38,047 bases of DNA from IMG/VR virus record IMGVR_UViG_3300028608_000043, positions 1 through 38,047 of that record, one strand, 5' to 3'. Made by a program: the position numbers and the translations under genes. Origin of the DNA: a virus. This document shows positions 21,529 to 28,023 of this stretch, one piece after another. The notes under the pieces are model-generated. The model was not told the origin of the DNA. It did not search any database and was given only the letters and a program-made list of their open reading frames with translations. The stretch's first letter is position 1, and every line of letters starts with the position of its first letter.

Positions 21529-22059
21529 CTAGGCCGCCGATGCAGCCTCCAGATCATTACCGCCAATCAATATTGTGGCCTTACGTCCAAGGTAATCCAA
21601 CAACACTCGTTCCCGATCCTTAGGACCAGTACCATCATAGATACCGACAAACCCTGTCAGGTGACCATTCACTACTCGCACAGTCTCACCCACGCGGAAC
21701 CGGCTGTCCTCTCCATTGTACTTGGGAAGGTTAACAAAGCCATCCGACCCCTCTAGCAGGTGTAGCCGCTCAATCTCTGCATCGGGCATGATAGCGGGTA
21801 GGCCGCCCTGTAGTACAACAGTCAATACCCCAAAGGTGCCTAGCAGGAACCGCCAGCGCCCCTCGTTCTTCACAAATATGTAGCCCGGGAACAGGCTACT
21901 GACCTTCTTCTCGGCAACAGCCTTTGCCCGGGCTTTCTTACGCACAGCGATCCGTGGGTAGTAGAACGTACCCCCCTGATTAGCAATATTCTCGCAGGCC
22001 CAGGCCTCCCGCTGACTATGTGTCCGAACAACCAGCCAGCCACGCACCTCTAGAAGCAT
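21529..22059 (-). CDS. NusG/RfaH-like transcription antitermination factor
   Basis: A protein of 176 residues from the ATG at 22059, which has GAGGA eight bases before it; the upstream frame would need TTG. The front WLVVRTHSQREAWACENIAN with later SLFPGYIFVKNEGRWRFL is the NGN domain pattern ('W~vv.t....E..a...L...g...y.P......r......pLFPgYlFv'). FRVGETVRVVNGHLTGFVGI is a KOW motif. NusG paralogs bind RNA polymerase at the clamp and let it pass terminators or couple to ribosomes. A phage copy could direct host polymerase to phage operons. A 13-bp palindrome lies just upstream. It stands alone between small accessory genes. Confidence 0.85.
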   Translation of the reverse strand: MLLEVRGWLVVRTHSQREAWACENIANQGGTFYYPRIAVRKKARAKAVAEKKVSSLFPGYIFVKNEGRWRFLLGTFGVLTVVLQGGLPAIMPDAEIERLHLLEGSDGFVNLPKYNGEDSRFRVGETVRVVNGHLTGFVGIYDGTGPKDRERVLLDYLGRKATILIGGNDLEAASAA

Positions 22060-22076
22060 GCAGATGGTCCTCACCA

Positions 22077-22122
22077 GGGATAAAATCCCCAAATCCTTAA
22101 ACCCGGTAAGGATGGAAGTCAA
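22077..22122 (-). promoter_or_regulatory. Palindrome and weak promoter-like pair before the NusG-like gene
   Basis: GGGAT-AAA-ATCCC (22077-22089) is a perfect 13-bp palindrome or hairpin in the short leader. On the minus strand TTGACT (22122-22117) stands 18 bases from AAGGAT (22098-22093). A promoter is possible but the -10 is poor. The palindrome could be an operator or an RNA hairpin that regulates translation of the factor. Confidence 0.3.
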
Positions 22123-22140
22123 CGACCGATAGCAGAATCA

Positions 22141-22509
22141 TTACGTCAGGGTCAGCAACGGTCCCCGGATGACTAGTAAGTCACCATTGTGTACAGCGAT
22201 GGGCTTACCATAATCCCTAGTAATATCAAACCGTAGCAGAAGGCGCTTACCCAGCACCGTTACGTCTAATATCGCATAGGAGACGTCGTAAATCTCCTCT
22301 GTAGTGTTCTCCCACCTAACATCGGCTGCCAGGTCGGTAAGTGGTATAGACACAATCTCCCGGTCGAGCGTGTCGTCGTAGAGATAGAGCCTAGCCAAGT
22401 TCGGATCAGGCAAAGCCGGTGGCTCTAGTGCAGCAATAGCTGGACTAGCAGCAGCAACCCCTGCCGTCACTCCCCCCACCAGCACCGCACGCCGATTAAT
22501 CTCTACCAT
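22141..22509 (-). CDS. Exported protein with a twin-arginine (Tat-like) signal
   Basis: A protein of 122 residues. Residues 5-31 read NRRAVLVGGVTAGVAAASPA then an IAALE cleavage-like region, matching the Tat signal pattern of two Arg followed by a mild hydrophobic core and AxA. The mature part begins around EPPALPDP and is beta-rich (ARLYLYDDTLDREIVSIPL, LLLRFDITRDYGKPIAV). No catalytic motif was seen. Phage proteins with Tat signals are rare. It may act in the periplasm or on the cell surface. It overlaps the upstream coiled-coil gene by 14 bp. Confidence 0.6.
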   Translation of the reverse strand: MVEINRRAVLVGGVTAGVAAASPAIAALEPPALPDPNLARLYLYDDTLDREIVSIPLTDLAADVRWENTTEEIYDVSYAILDVTVLGKRLLLRFDITRDYGKPIAVHNGDLLVIRGPLLTLT

Positions 22510-22678
22510 GGGCTTCCCTTTCTACCCGCTTGGGCGTATATCGCTCAACCTCATATCTCAGGGCTGCGGTAGCCTGCTGGTAATAGGCTAACTCCGTCCG
22601 CAGCCGCACAATCTCGGCCATCAGATCGTCATACAGCGCCGCCTTGGCGCAGCACTCGCGCTCTATGATATCAGTCAT
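22496..22678 (-). CDS. Small coiled-coil protein
   Basis: A protein of 60 residues. The middle (YDDLMAEIVRLRTELAYYQQ) has heptad hydrophobic residues for a coiled coil, and the tail is basic (YTPKRVEREAHGRD). It has two adjacent Cys (ECCAK). No family was recognised. The ATG overlaps the upstream stop as ATGA and its stop lies inside the Tat-like gene. Confidence 0.5.
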   Translation of the reverse strand: MTDIIERECCAKAALYDDLMAEIVRLRTELAYYQQATAALRYEVERYTPKRVEREAHGRD

Positions 22679-22887
22679 GGGCTAAAGTCCTTGGTCCATC
22701 CAACGTGTGCTGGCTCGATAGGCCCACATTTGCTGCACCGTATCTTAGGGAACCTACACATCCCCGACCAATTTTCTTTCCACGTCATTGTCTCGGGGAA
22801 TTTTAGGAAGCGGGCACACTGGGGGCACAGCCGCTCGAATGCCGGGCCATCCTCTCCATAGCAAATAAGCGGCGCTTCGCGGCCCAT
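22675..22887 (-). CDS. Small zinc-ribbon protein
   Basis: A protein of 70 residues with CPQCARFLKF and IRCSKCGPIEPAHVGW. Two CxxC pairs about 30 residues apart make a zinc ribbon, as in many phage zinc proteins. The start follows the motif ACATGAGCGATG, in which the upstream TGA sits two codons before the ATG. No specific DNA-binding fold can be named. Confidence 0.55.
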   Translation of the reverse strand: MGREAPLICYGEDGPAFERLCPQCARFLKFPETMTWKENWSGMCRFPKIRCSKCGPIEPAHVGWTKDFSP

Positions 22888-22890
22888 CGC

Positions 22891-23169
22891 TCATGTCCCG
22901 CGAGTGCTGAGTTCTACGGCGGCTTCCCGTAGGAGCACTAAAAGTTCAGCGAGGTCCGGGGTGACGTGCGAGCCAATCTCGACGCACACCCGTTCGCCAG
23001 CAGCCCACTCACGTTCCGAGTAGTATCGGACGTGAGTGAACTCGCTGGTCCCGTCACGGTAGTTATGCGGCTGCTTCTCAATTACCCACGGCTCCGGGTA
23101 CTTCGCAATCAACTCGCGGATACGGGCCGCTCTGGCTTCTGGGGTCATCTCACTAATCTCCATCGTCAT
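22891..23169 (-). CDS. Hypothetical protein
   Basis: A protein of 92 residues. It begins MTMEISEMTPEARAARIREL with a helix and then a beta region with aromatic residues (EFTHVRYYSEREW), VCVEIGSHVT, and a final helix (LAELLVLLREAAVELST). No family was recognised. It uses the same junction sequence as its neighbour. Confidence 0.5.
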   Translation of the reverse strand: MTMEISEMTPEARAARIRELIAKYPEPWVIEKQPHNYRDGTSEFTHVRYYSEREWAAGERVCVEIGSHVTPDLAELLVLLREAAVELSTRGT

Positions 23170-23172
23170 CGC

Positions 23173-23367
23173 TCATGTCCTACGATTGCTCAATCTCTCC
23201 ACCAAATCAAACGGTGGGCCTTGCACTCCGTATCTCGCCCCACAGACATCGCAACTCTCGCACCAATCATGACCGCCGTCCTCATAGAACCAAATGCCCA
23301 CCGCTTTGCAGTTTCGGCATCGTGGCTTTCTTGAAAAGAAACCAAGTAGCTTTTTTATCAAACTCAT
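23173..23367 (-). CDS. Small zinc-finger protein
   Basis: A protein of 64 residues. A hydrophobic basic front (MSLIKKLLGFFSRKPR) is followed by CRNCKAVGIWF and CESCDVCGARYG, four or five Cys suited to a zinc ribbon. The end is helical (FDLVERLSNRR). No homologous family is known to me by name. Its stop TGA is two codons before the next start, within the repeated junction. Confidence 0.5.
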   Translation of the reverse strand: MSLIKKLLGFFSRKPRCRNCKAVGIWFYEDGGHDWCESCDVCGARYGVQGPPFDLVERLSNRRT

Positions 23368-23374
23368 CGCTCGC

Positions 23375-23593
23375 CTACCACGAGATAGTAGAGACGCCGG
23401 AAGCTCGCAGCCGCTCTAGCCCTCGGATCAACGCCTGCATCTTGCGAGCGTGGCTATGGAGGTACTTGTCAGGGTTCTTGACCTGTACGTCGGGAAAGCT
23501 CCAGTCGATCGAGCGACGATCCGCCCGCATACGCTTGCGGAAGGTGGAGTCCTTACCGATGGTTATTAAACCCTTAAACGGTCCTGAGCGCAT
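23375..23593 (-). CDS. Small basic protein
   Basis: A protein of 72 residues from the ATG at 23593, which has AAAGG four bases before it; the longer frame needs TTG. The body is basic (TFRKRMRADRRSIDW) with a helix HARKMQALIRGLERLRASG at the end. It overlaps the preceding gene. No family was recognised; nucleic-acid binding is possible from charge only. Confidence 0.45.
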   Translation of the reverse strand: MRSGPFKGLITIGKDSTFRKRMRADRRSIDWSFPDVQVKNPDKYLHSHARKMQALIRGLERLRASGVSTISW

Positions 23594-23919
23594 CACACCT
23601 TTGCCGTACTGTTGATAAAAAACAAGGGCTGGCTCCCCCAATCCCAAGTAATGTCAGCCCCCGCTATTACTGATGTGCTGTAGTGACAAGACCAGGCTAC
23701 AATCGGGCCATCGGCTAGTGGCATCCCGTAGATGATCACGGCCTGCTTCGTCACCACCACAGTCTCCTCCGACTCATTGACCCACCGTACCCAGGGCTTT
23801 TTGAGGCTAGCAATCGGTAGCTCAGCAATTATACGATCACCACTCCATAACACGAGGTCGGCGTTTACAACGTAAAGCGACTCGAAGGTATCAGGTGTAC
23901 TTGCGTCGTACAGGTTCAA
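23593..23919 (-). CDS. Hypothetical beta-rich protein; start uncertain
   Basis: In-frame sequence from about 23919 to 23593 is coding-like (NLYDASTPDTFESLYVV, IIAELPIASLKKPWVRWV, SHYSTS-type beta strands), giving about 108 residues if the TTG at 23919 is used. A GTG or ATG later on is possible. Upstream of this the same frame is only a shadow of the recA-like gene. No family was recognised. Translation may be coupled to the RecA-like protein, whose stop is 28 bases inside. Confidence 0.4.
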   Translation of the reverse strand: MNLYDASTPDTFESLYVVNADLVLWSGDRIIAELPIASLKKPWVRWVNESEETVVVTKQAVIIYGMPLADGPIVAWSCHYSTSVIAGADITWDWGSQPLFFINSTAKV

Positions 23920-24982
23920 ATTGATGCTCGATGTCCGCCCACGCTTTGACAACGACTTGGCGGATCTGTTCCGCGCGCTTGGCGTACTCGGCATTGGGGA
24001 GGCCTTCCATTTCCTGGATGAACTTAACCACAGCGCTATCAGGCCTAGCATCACCGCCATCTCCCTTACGTTTTAGCTTTTCACCAGCACGCTCCGCCTT
24101 GCTACGCTTAGCAATACCGATGCGGTCACCCAAACCTTGCTCTACCAGGAACTCTACGGACGCCTGGATATCGTCAATGCCGTAGCCGAACCTAACCGGG
24201 AACATGCACTTGCGAAAGGGCACGCTGACCTTATTTTTCCGACAGTGGGCAAGCACCCGAATACCGGTGGCGCGCTTCTCCCCACGGATGGTCTGCGTCA
24301 GCGTCTTTATGTGCGACAACCACACAATATGCGTGGCGTAGAAGTCCAGGGACTTGCCCCCGGAGCGGCGCTGCTTCTCACCGATGACGTAGCCTATCTT
24401 GTCCCGCACCTGGGACACGATGATAAGGCACAGGTTACCTCGCTTAAAGTCACCAATCATCTGCTCGAATAGCTGCCCCAATATCTTTTGCTTCTCCAAC
24501 GCGTAGGAGCCCTCCCCCGGGTCCCGGGCCAGCGCCGCCTTGGAGGTCAGCGCGTCCAGGGAGTCAATTATGTAGAGGCCTTCGGCATCGTTAGCGGCAT
24601 GCCACTTACAAACCTTGCGTAGGTCTATAAAGACATCCTCGATGGTACGCCAATGCGTGTCAATGCCCTCCGGACCAAAGTCCACCCGATCCTCTGGCAG
24701 GCCCAGCCGTCCTGCGTAGGGAATGTCAAAGGCGGACTCGGCCTCCCGGTAGTAGATCCGTCCCTTGGGATAGGCCCGGGCAAAGTTAGCACAGGCCTCT
24801 ATAGCCACCAGGGTCTTGCCAGTGGACTTATCACCGACGACGTTAGCTACCCGTTGCAGCACCCAACCCCCACCGAGTATACAATCTAGCAATGTACACC
24901 CGGTGGGGATAAACTGCTTGGGCTTACGTTCATCCGGGAAGTAATCACCCCCCACCCGGAGCGGTATGCGGCGCGCAACCAT
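23891..24982 (-). CDS. RecA-like recombinase
   Basis: A protein of 363 residues. Walker A is GDKSTGKT (about 50-57) after TGCTLLDCILGGGW, and the Walker B strand is LYIIDSLDALTS. The loop SQVRDKIGYV matches the RecA 'I.[NS]Q.R.kiG' element. Phage RecA/UvsX-type proteins catalyse strand exchange on ssDNA coated with binding protein. The nearby genes for an ssDNA-binding protein and a UvsY-like protein fit this. It is a bacterial-type RecA core rather than T4 UvsX in sequence. The C-terminal tail (residues 290-363) is extended and charged. The start is at 24982. Confidence 0.9.
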   Translation of the reverse strand: MVARRIPLRVGGDYFPDERKPKQFIPTGCTLLDCILGGGWVLQRVANVVGDKSTGKTLVAIEACANFARAYPKGRIYYREAESAFDIPYAGRLGLPEDRVDFGPEGIDTHWRTIEDVFIDLRKVCKWHAANDAEGLYIIDSLDALTSKAALARDPGEGSYALEKQKILGQLFEQMIGDFKRGNLCLIIVSQVRDKIGYVIGEKQRRSGGKSLDFYATHIVWLSHIKTLTQTIRGEKRATGIRVLAHCRKNKVSVPFRKCMFPVRFGYGIDDIQASVEFLVEQGLGDRIGIAKRSKAERAGEKLKRKGDGGDARPDSAVVKFIQEMEGLPNAEYAKRAEQIRQVVVKAWADIEHQFEPVRRKYT

Positions 24983-24990
24983 TATAGGTT

Positions 24991-26370
24991 TTATTCCCTA
25001 CGCAACCGGCCTAAGGCCCGCTGGGCCTGACGGCTAGGGGTTTCCTCGGCGTCAGCGGCCCGCACTGGCCGCCTCACTGTCTTGCCACCCCTAGCCTCCG
25101 CCCGCCTACCCCGGGGGGCGTCTTCCTCGCCCTCATCGTCCTCACGGCCCTTACCGTTGGTGGAAGCCTCGTCCTCCTCGTCGTCGTCCCTAGTACGACG
25201 GGCCTTAACGGTGCGGTCGCGGCGACCGGCCTCTTCCTCATCGTCATCCACCGGGGCAGCACGCCGTCGGCGAGGAGTGGGCTTCTCGGCCTCTTCCTCC
25301 TCGCCGGTCCCCTCGGTCGCGGCGTCATCATCGGCGTCCTCCTCCCGACGCCTAGCAGACCGGGGCTTATCCACATCAAAAGGGAGCTCCTCCTCATCGG
25401 GCTCCTTGCCCGTGCGCCGCCGCCGCGTGGGAGCAACCTCTTCCTCCTCACTAGCAGCAGAGCGAGGGCCAACTCTATGAAAGCGTGGATTGGGAGCTTC
25501 AGGTTCGTCCTTGGCCCGACGACGCTTCGAAGACGCAACCTCCTCGTCCTCAGCCTCTTCAGACCGGGCACGGCGGGAGCGGGCATCCTCCTCCTCATCC
25601 TCAGCATCCGGGCGAGCACGCCGCCGCTTCGTGGGGGCAACCTCTTCTTCCTCCTCGGTCTCGGTCTTGCGACGGTTCTCCGTCTTGCCTAGCAGGACCT
25701 TCTCGATATGCTCGTACTCGTAGAACTGGAGGATGGACGGCAGGGGGTTCTCCTCAATGTACTCCAGCCATTGGTTCTGCTTCTTCTCGCTCTTCTCGTT
25801 GATAGCCGATGCCTCCCGTGAGACCTCCAGCGCCGTGTACTGTGTCCGCAGGTCCCGGCCCTCGCGGTTGAACATGATATCGTAACCGTCCTCGGGGTGA
25901 TCGATCTTGATAACGCCCCCGAGCTTCTTGTCCTGTGCCCGATTGTTGACATCGCGGAACATACGCAGGGGCATGGCCCACCACTGCGGACCGATCTGTT
26001 CGTTGTCGCGGTCGATGAGCCAGATCAGCCCTCGCCACTTGGGGGAGGCCTCCGCCCACTCATCATCGGTCATCTCGGCGCGCGCATCACACACCGGACA
26101 GGCCTTCTTCAACATCATCTTGGAGCAGAGATAGGCGCCACCATCCGCGCCCACCCTATAGTGCAGGAAAATGGGGATCTCCCAATTGTTCCCGTACTTA
26201 TCCAGGTCGTCCCAGGTGGCCGGTAGGATACGGATCTGGTTCTCACCCTCGCGGGGCTTGAACATTGTAAAGTCCGGCAGCACGTAGCTGTCGTAGCCCC
26301 CACCCGACTGCTTCGCGCGCTTCATAACTGTTTCGACAGTGCGGCTGTTTCCACGGTACTTAAAAGCCAT
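24991..26370 (-). CDS. ssDNA-binding protein (gp32-like) with a long disordered charged tail
   Basis: A protein of 459 residues. Residues 1-225 form the ordered domain: SYVLPDFTMFKPREGENQIR, followed by ILPATW, and CSKMM ... KACPVCDAR near residue 95, a CxxC zinc region like T4 gp32, then PRWRGL-type and RFNREGRDLRTQYT-like strands. Residues about 230-459 are low-complexity Glu/Asp with Arg/Lys clusters. The unit EEEEVAPTKRRRA recurs as EEEVAPTRRRRTG and as the SSKRRRAK variant. Phage gp32-like proteins use an acidic C-terminus to recruit replication partners. This one alternates acidic and basic blocks, which is unusual. GGAGAG precedes the ATG and lies inside the upstream small gene. Confidence 0.75.
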   Translation of the reverse strand: MAFKYRGNSRTVETVMKRAKQSGGGYDSYVLPDFTMFKPREGENQIRILPATWDDLDKYGNNWEIPIFLHYRVGADGGAYLCSKMMLKKACPVCDARAEMTDDEWAEASPKWRGLIWLIDRDNEQIGPQWWAMPLRMFRDVNNRAQDKKLGGVIKIDHPEDGYDIMFNREGRDLRTQYTALEVSREASAINEKSEKKQNQWLEYIEENPLPSILQFYEYEHIEKVLLGKTENRRKTETEEEEEVAPTKRRRARPDAEDEEEDARSRRARSEEAEDEEVASSKRRRAKDEPEAPNPRFHRVGPRSAASEEEEVAPTRRRRTGKEPDEEELPFDVDKPRSARRREEDADDDAATEGTGEEEEAEKPTPRRRRAAPVDDDEEEAGRRDRTVKARRTRDDDEEDEASTNGKGREDDEGEEDAPRGRRAEARGGKTVRRPVRAADAEETPSRQAQRALGRLRRE

Positions 26371-26371
26371 T

Positions 26372-26527
26372 TTACTTCTCTCCTTCTTTCGACTCTCTCT
26401 TGAACTGGCGCATATACTCGTACTTCGTCCTAAAGTAGGCGAACGAAGCGCTCCTTACAACAGCATACGCGAAGACCACTAGCATCAACCCCAGCAAAAA
26501 CAAACGAGCAACCTCAGTCAGTTCCAT
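26372..26527 (-). CDS. Small membrane peptide
   Basis: A frame of 51 residues starting MELTEVARLFLLGLMLVVFA with a membrane helix and ending in a basic-acidic tail (FKRESKEGEK). Its ATG overlaps the upstream gene by 14 bp and its stop sits beside the SSB gene start, whose ribosome site it contains. It may be a single-pass peptide. It was detected only by reading through the gap between two larger genes. Confidence 0.45.
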   Translation of the reverse strand: MELTEVARLFLLGLMLVVFAYAVVRSASFAYFRTKYEYMRQFKRESKEGEK

Positions 26528-27092
26528 CGTTGTCACCTTCCAAGCGTAGCCGCCGCCGTTCCTCCCCCTCCATCAAGGAGCGTGAGCGCGCAATTATCTC
26601 ATCGCGCGCCCCACCCATCGAACCGCGTGCTGATATACGTGATAGATGCGTACTAACTAATTCCTTAAGCATATAGGACCGTTGCTCGTAGGACTCCTTA
26701 AGTACACCCCAACGTGCCGCTAATGTCTTAAACTCCAGGTATTCCTGCCCCAGGCGCTTGACCTCCGGGGCCTGCTTTATGGCCCGCTTTATCTCAGGCT
26801 CGGTGATCTTCTCCGCATGCTTGGCAGCTTGCGTACGCAGCCGATCATCCTCAGCGGCCTCAGCCTCCTCCAGCATGAGCTTAGTCGCATCACGGGAGGC
26901 GTTGGCCAGCACCTGGCCCTCCGACACCTGATAGAACAACTCCGGCTGCTCCTGTAGGCACAGGTCCAGGTCATCCCGATCTATGGCTAGCTTCCGACGG
27001 TAACGCTCCAACGCATTCCGATCATAGGCCTGGGCCTGGCCCGCCTTGGCCTGAAGCTGGACGGGTTCGGTAGACATACGTGGCTTAGGCAT
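26514..27092 (-). CDS. UvsY-like recombination mediator (helical)
   Basis: A protein of 192 residues, helical throughout. FKTLAARWGVLKESYEQRSY and the following MLKELVSTHLSRISAR fits the C-terminal helix of UvsY-type recombination mediators ('W..l...y..rs.~lk.l..~'). Those proteins load the UvsX/RecA recombinase on SSB-coated ssDNA. The neighbours on this strand are ssDNA-binding protein, RecA and clamp loader, which supports the call. The N-terminus (PVQLQAKAGQAQAYDRNALE) is extra compared with T4 UvsY (137 residues). The assignment is by pattern and context and could be wrong. Confidence 0.5.
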   Translation of the reverse strand: MPKPRMSTEPVQLQAKAGQAQAYDRNALERYRRKLAIDRDDLDLCLQEQPELFYQVSEGQVLANASRDATKLMLEEAEAAEDDRLRTQAAKHAEKITEPEIKRAIKQAPEVKRLGQEYLEFKTLAARWGVLKESYEQRSYMLKELVSTHLSRISARGSMGGARDEIIARSRSLMEGEERRRLRLEGDNDGTD

Positions 27093-27093
27093 G

Positions 27094-28023
27094 CTACTCT
27101 CCTCCTAGGCATATTTTACCGCAGGCCATCACCAATGGGCTTACACCATCGGAGGAATGGAAGGGCTGCGAGAAGACATCTAGTATCTCCAGAGCCCCAC
27201 CAGCCGCCTGCTCGGTCTTAGCGTTGAGCACCACCGTCGTCATATAGGCACGGATGATGTGCCGCACCGACTCCGGGTTATCCTCCTTCAACCGCGCCAG
27301 CAGGCTTTGTATCTCCTTCCAACCGGCCCGCTTCATCAAGGCCCGGGCCAGCTGAATAGCCTCAGCCGACTCCCCCGCCGACCGTAGCAGCTTGCGGGCG
27401 TCATCAACGGTGGCACTAGCGCACAGCGCCAGGTTGGAGATAGCCTGACGGGGGGAGCCACCAGCCGCCTCCGCACAAAGCACCAGGATGTCGCTATCGG
27501 TCTTGAATTTCTCTTCCTCCGATATAAACGACAATAGCTCTATCAGCTTGCGACTAGTCACAGGCCTCAGGTCGCAATGGACGCAACGGGTCTTAACGGT
27601 GGGTAGTATACGATTGGCCTCTGTAGTACACAGGAACCAATAGACCCAATCCGGGGGCTTCTCGAGGATCTTGAGTAGGGACTGGATGGCCGCCTTGCTC
27701 AAGGCGTGGGCCTCGTCCACGATCACAGCCTTAATAGTACCAGCACCGATAGGACGGTACATGAGCCCACTGGTGACGTTCCGCATGTCCTCTATACCGG
27801 TATTGGTGGCGGCATCTATGTCCACTAGGTCCCCAGGCAGGCAACCGAGCTCATTCGCCATTATGTAGGCCAGAGTAGTCTTACCCACACCCGATGGACC
27901 GGTGAATAGGAACGCTCGCGCCAATCCCTTCTTAAGGGCAAGCTGGAGCGCCTGCACCACGGCATCATGACCCACAACCGCGTCGAAGCGGGTCGGTCGG
28001 TACTTATCAATTAATGCAGTCAT
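27094..28023 (-). CDS. DNA polymerase clamp loader ATPase (RFC-small/DnaX-like)
   Basis: A protein of 309 residues. The front DKYRPTRFDAVVGHDAVVQA is the AAA+ clamp-loader opening, with Walker A GPSGVGKT (42-49) and DEAH (103-106) in the Walker B site. LLKILEKPPDWVYWFLCTTE and PTVKTRCVHCDLRP match the clamp-loader sensor 1 and arginine-finger 'SRC' strand ('TRC' here). It should open and load the sliding clamp encoded nearby. The C-terminal 100 residues form the collar-like helical part. A second loader subunit is not seen in this window; T4-type phages use two. Confidence 0.85.
   Translation of the reverse strand: MTALIDKYRPTRFDAVVGHDAVVQALQLALKKGLARAFLFTGPSGVGKTTLAYIMANELGCLPGDLVDIDAATNTGIEDMRNVTSGLMYRPIGAGTIKAVIVDEAHALSKAAIQSLLKILEKPPDWVYWFLCTTEANRILPTVKTRCVHCDLRPVTSRKLIELLSFISEEEKFKTDSDILVLCAEAAGGSPRQAISNLALCASATVDDARKLLRSAGESAEAIQLARALMKRAGWKEIQSLLARLKEDNPESVRHIIRAYMTTVVLNAKTEQAAGGALEILDVFSQPFHSSDGVSPLVMACGKICLGGE

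Noticed and set aside
23919-24060. N-terminal extension of the hypothetical protein that ends at 23593
   Set aside because: That part lies inside the RecA-like gene in another frame and has no protein-like composition of its own.
25082-25480. Serine-rich plus-strand ORFs over the SSB tail
   Set aside because: Caused by the Glu/Asp/Arg codon repeats of the opposite strand; no start signal.
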